Shown here: piece after piece, positions 6,147 to 8,430 of the stretch
Numbering within the stretch: position 1 is the first letter of the stretch
How the letters are laid out: the number at the start of each line of letters is the position of its first letter
Source of the DNA: Actinomycetota bacterium
Lineage (GTDB): Bacteria > Actinomycetota > Actinomycetes > S36-B12 > UBA5976
Direction of reading: 5' to 3'
NCBI GenBank assembly: GCA_009923375.1
Contig: RFTO01000040.1
Span: 1 to 8,430, forward strand
DNA: 8,430 nucleotides
Notes under the pieces: model-generated
Told to the model about the DNA's origin: nothing
The model's database searches: none
What the model saw: only the letters and a program-made list of their open reading frames with translations
Position numbers and translations under genes: made by a program

Positions 6147-7171
6147 CTCGCCTTATCGATGCGGGAGCCGGCGATGAGGAGCAAGCGGTTGAAGGCGCAT
6201 TGCGGCCCACAAATCTTGGTGAATTCGTCGGCCAGTCCAAAGTTAAAAGCCAACTGGGGTTAGTGCTCAGCGCCGCGAAGCAGCGCGGGGCCGCAGCAGA
6301 CCACGTGCTCTTAGCTGGGCCACCGGGGCTGGGCAAGACCACCCTTGCAGGAATCGTGGCTGCCGAGCTCGATGTTCCCTTACGCATTACAAGTGGACCG
6401 GCCATTCAACATGCCGGCGATTTGGCTGCGGTGCTTTCGAGCCTGGTGCCAGGCGAGGTGCTGTTCCTGGATGAGATTCACCGGATGGCACGCGCCGCTG
6501 AGGAGATGCTTTATCTGGCCATGGAGGATTTTCGGGTCGATGTGATTGTCGGCAAGGGAGCAGGCGCCACCGCGATTCCCTTGGCCCTGTCGCCCTTCAC
6601 TCTTGTGGGCGCAACCACCCGCGCCGGGGCGCTGCCCGGTCCGCTACGTGATCGGTTCGGATTCACTGCCCACCTCGATTTTTACAGTGATGACGAGATC
6701 TTGGCTGTCCTAGAGAGGTCTGCCCGACTCCTTGGTTTGCAGATGGACCCGGCAGGAGCTGCGGAGATCTCCCGACGCTCGCGAGGCACCCCCCGAATCG
6801 CAAACCGGCTTCTGAGGCGTGTTCGGGATTACGCCCAGGTCCACGGCGACGGCGTGGTGACTGAGGACGCAGCTCTGGCCGCGCTGACCCTGTTCGATGT
6901 GGACCACATTGGGCTCGACCGGCTCGATCGTTCGGTGTTGCGGGTGCTGGTGGAGAGTTTCAATGGCGGACCGGTGGGCGTGAGCACGCTGGCTGTGGCT
7001 GTAGGCGAGGAATCAGAGACTGTGGAGACCGTGTGCGAGCCATTCCTGGTCCGATGCGGGCTCTTGGCCCGCACCTCTCGAGGGCGAGTGGCCACGGCTG
7101 CAGCGTGGGCGCACCTTGGCATCACGCCACCTGCTGGCACCCCTGGACACCCCGACTTATTTTCGGGGTAG
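6143..7171 (+). CDS. ruvB: Holliday junction DNA helicase motor subunit RuvB
   Basis: The hexameric AAA+ ATPase that drives branch migration with RuvA. It has 342 residues, the normal length. ALRPTNLGEFVGQ (19-31) is the family N-terminus. Walker A is GPPGLGKTT (59-67), Walker B is LFLDEIH (107-113), and sensor 1 is in LVGATTRAG (154-162). The arginine finger region is LRDRFG (168-173) and sensor 2 is in GTPRIANRLLRRVRDY, with Arg218. A C-terminal winged-helix DNA-binding domain follows and includes EPFLVRCGLLARTSRGR. Nothing essential is missing. It is translationally coupled to ruvA. In most actinobacteria yajC follows; here the next gene is secD after 107 bases. Confidence 0.97.
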   Translation: MTRLIDAGAGDEEQAVEGALRPTNLGEFVGQSKVKSQLGLVLSAAKQRGAAADHVLLAGPPGLGKTTLAGIVAAELDVPLRITSGPAIQHAGDLAAVLSSLVPGEVLFLDEIHRMARAAEEMLYLAMEDFRVDVIVGKGAGATAIPLALSPFTLVGATTRAGALPGPLRDRFGFTAHLDFYSDDEILAVLERSARLLGLQMDPAGAAEISRRSRGTPRIANRLLRRVRDYAQVHGDGVVTEDAALAALTLFDVDHIGLDRLDRSVLRVLVESFNGGPVGVSTLAVAVGEESETVETVCEPFLVRCGLLARTSRGRVATAAAWAHLGITPPAGTPGHPDLFSG

Positions 7172-7201
7172 GGCAGTATGCCATTGCAGGGGGTTATGCG
7201 T

Positions 7202-7234
7202 GATACTTCGTATCTTGTAGCGCCGTGGGGCGCT
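7202..7234 (+). promoter_or_regulatory. Twin small hairpins in the secD leader
   Basis: GATAC (7202-7206) and GTATC (7210-7214) form a 5-bp stem with loop TTC. Four bases later AGCGCC (7219-7224) and GGCGCT (7229-7234) form a 6-bp stem with loop GTGG. Both arms are perfect. No T-tract follows, so this is not a standard terminator. They end about 30 bases before the secD ribosome site and could affect translation or mRNA stability. Confidence 0.3.
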
Positions 7235-7278
7235 GGCGTTCACGTGATGAACGCGTACCCAATCAAGGAGTGCCGAAG

Positions 7279-8430
7279 GTGGCTAGTCCGTCGAATGCCT
7301 ATCGCGCCGGCCGCGTGCTTATCTATTTCACCGCGCTGTGTGTGTTCATGGCCGCTTGGAGCCTTTTCGGCGGCCAGGCCTCGCTGACACATTTCGAGCC
7401 AAGTAAGGCGAGTCCGCGTCTGGGCCTCGACCTGCGCGGTGGCACCCAAGTGATCCTCACGCCCAAGCAGATTCCAGGTGAGCAGATCACCGGCGACAAT
7501 GTGAAGCAAGCTGTGGAGATTATCCGCGAGCGAGTTAACGCGTTCGGTGTCGCTGAGGCTGAGGTGCAGGTTCAGGGAACCGGTGCCGGCTCCACCATCA
7601 TCGTGTCAATCCCTGGCAAGGCAAACAGTGCAGTCGTTGATTCGCTGAAGTCGACCGCGAAGCTGGACTTCCGGCCGCTACTCGAAGAGGGACAGCCACT
7701 AGCTTTCAAGCCCAAGGATAAGAAGAGCACCGCAGTCGTGCATGGCATCTTCCCGCCGAGCATTCAAGGCCAAGTTTGCACAACTGGACTGCACATCCAA
7801 GGGAGCATTGGTCGGTGGAATTCCGGATGACCCGACGATGTTCTTGGCCACATGCGGCAAGGACACCAGAGCTCGGATGATCCTCGCGCCTGCCCGCGTT
7901 CTTGGCACCCAGATTGCGAACGCTTCAGCTGGTGTAAACCAGCAGGACAACGCCACCTGGCAGGTCAACCTGACCTTCGATTCATCCGGCGCCAAGGACT
8001 TCGCCACCACCACAACTGAGTTGGCGAAACTTTCTGGTGTACAAAACCGCCTCGGAATCATCCTTGATGGTCTTGTTGTGTCATCCCCGAGCGTGAACGA
8101 GTCGATCCTTGGTGGCAAGGCACAGATCACTGGCAAGTTCAGTGTTCAAGACGCACAGAATCTGGCCAACATGCTCAAGTACGGCGCCTTGCCGGTGTCG
8201 CTGGATGTTGCCAGCCAGAGCCAACTGTCGCCGACTCTTGGCAGCGATCAGCTGCAGGGCGGGTTGTTGGCGGGTCTTATCGGTTTGATCATCGTTGTCA
8301 TCTATCTGCTCGTTTACTACCGCGCACTGGGTGTGGTTGCCTTTGTGTCGTTGCTTGTCGCAGCGATGCTCACCTACTTCTCAGTCGTCATCCTGGGTCA
8401 GCAGATCGGCATGGCATTAACTCTTGCCGG
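7279..8430 (+). CDS. secD: Protein translocase subunit SecD (3' partial, one-base frameshift)
   Basis: The membrane subunit that uses the proton gradient, with SecF, to assist late steps of Sec-dependent export. The N-terminal part reads from GTG 7279, with AAGGAG (7265-7270) eight bases upstream. It shows TM1 (residues about 13-30), the motif LGLDLRGG (48-55) and the start of the P1 periplasmic domain. This frame stops at 7828-7830. The homologous continuation is in the +1 frame: KFAQLDC (from 7772), PDDPTMFLATCGKDTRARM, the FDSSGAKDFATTT strand, LDGLVVSSPSVNE, NMLKYGALPVSL, then TM2 and TM3 up to the window end. That frame is open from 7703 to 8430. One extra base between 7703 and 7765 explains both halves. 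About 380 residues are visible, and the remaining TM segments are cut by the edge. secF would be expected next. Confidence 0.88.
7703..7765 (+). other. Frameshift interval within secD
   Basis: The upstream frame makes sense through about 7750, and the downstream frame first becomes possible after its TAG at 7700-7702. Codon choice favours a late shift: between 7703 and 7750 the downstream frame would use paired AGA codons, unlike neighbouring genes, whereas the upstream frame keeps G/C-ending codons. The CCC run at 7752-7754 is the simplest place for one extra base. A sequencing or assembly error is the leading explanation. Confidence 0.75.

Noticed and set aside
5360..6253. 297-residue open frame on the minus strand.
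   Set aside because: It is antisense to ruvC, ruvA and ruvB, which have complete family motifs; long antisense frames are common in GC-rich genes.
7178..7387. 69-residue frame considered as a YajC or a secretion-monitoring arrest peptide.
   Set aside because: There is no TM helix followed by a charged tail as in YajC, no RAPP-type arrest motif, and it runs well into secD in another frame.
7742..8430. ATG at 7742 as the start of an independent second gene.
   Set aside because: No well-placed ribosome site, and the product would be the C-terminal part of SecD; a frameshift explains it better.

Overview
The window looks like chromosomal DNA from a member of the Actinomycetota. It has moderately high GC by eye, many GTG starts, 4-base ATGA gene overlaps, and the gene order HIT hydrolase / pdxS / pdxT / yebC / ruvC / ruvA / ruvB / secD typical of that phylum. 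I cannot place it more precisely. No mobile element, CRISPR array, tRNA or rRNA is visible.

Layout. (1) Bases 2-472 (+): the 3' part of a HIT-family nucleotide hydrolase/phosphorylase, cut by the left edge. (2) Bases 618-1331 (-): a 237-residue gene resembling the GTPase domain of EF-G2-type elongation factors, but with the nucleotide-binding motifs eroded. (3) Bases 1401-2438 (+), divergent from it: a DUF3048 (YerB-like) lipoprotein. (4) Bases 2567-4841 (+): pdxS, pdxT and yebC, the two subunits of pyridoxal 5'-phosphate synthase followed by a YebC translation factor, ending in a strong stem-loop. (5) Bases 5029-7171 (+): ruvC, ruvA and ruvB, the Holliday-junction resolvasome, joined by ATGA overlaps and preceded by a perfect 8-bp dyad next to a -10-like hexamer. 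(6) From 7279 to the right edge (+): secD, with a single-base frameshift near 7750 as the sequence stands.

The pdxST, yebC, ruvCAB and secD genes appear ordinary, apart from the secD frameshift. The accessory-looking part is 473-2566. In mycobacteria and many relatives the HIT gene is followed by the phosphatidylinositol/PIM genes (pgsA, acyltransferase, pimA) before pdxS. Here that space holds the degenerate EF-G-like gene and the DUF3048 lipoprotein instead. yajC, usually between ruvB and secD, is also absent at this position. The most promising items for a second look are the pseudo-GTPase-like gene, the secD frameshift, the dyad before ruvC, and the 13-bp repeats before pdxS. I do not see convincing evidence of a wholly new multi-gene system.
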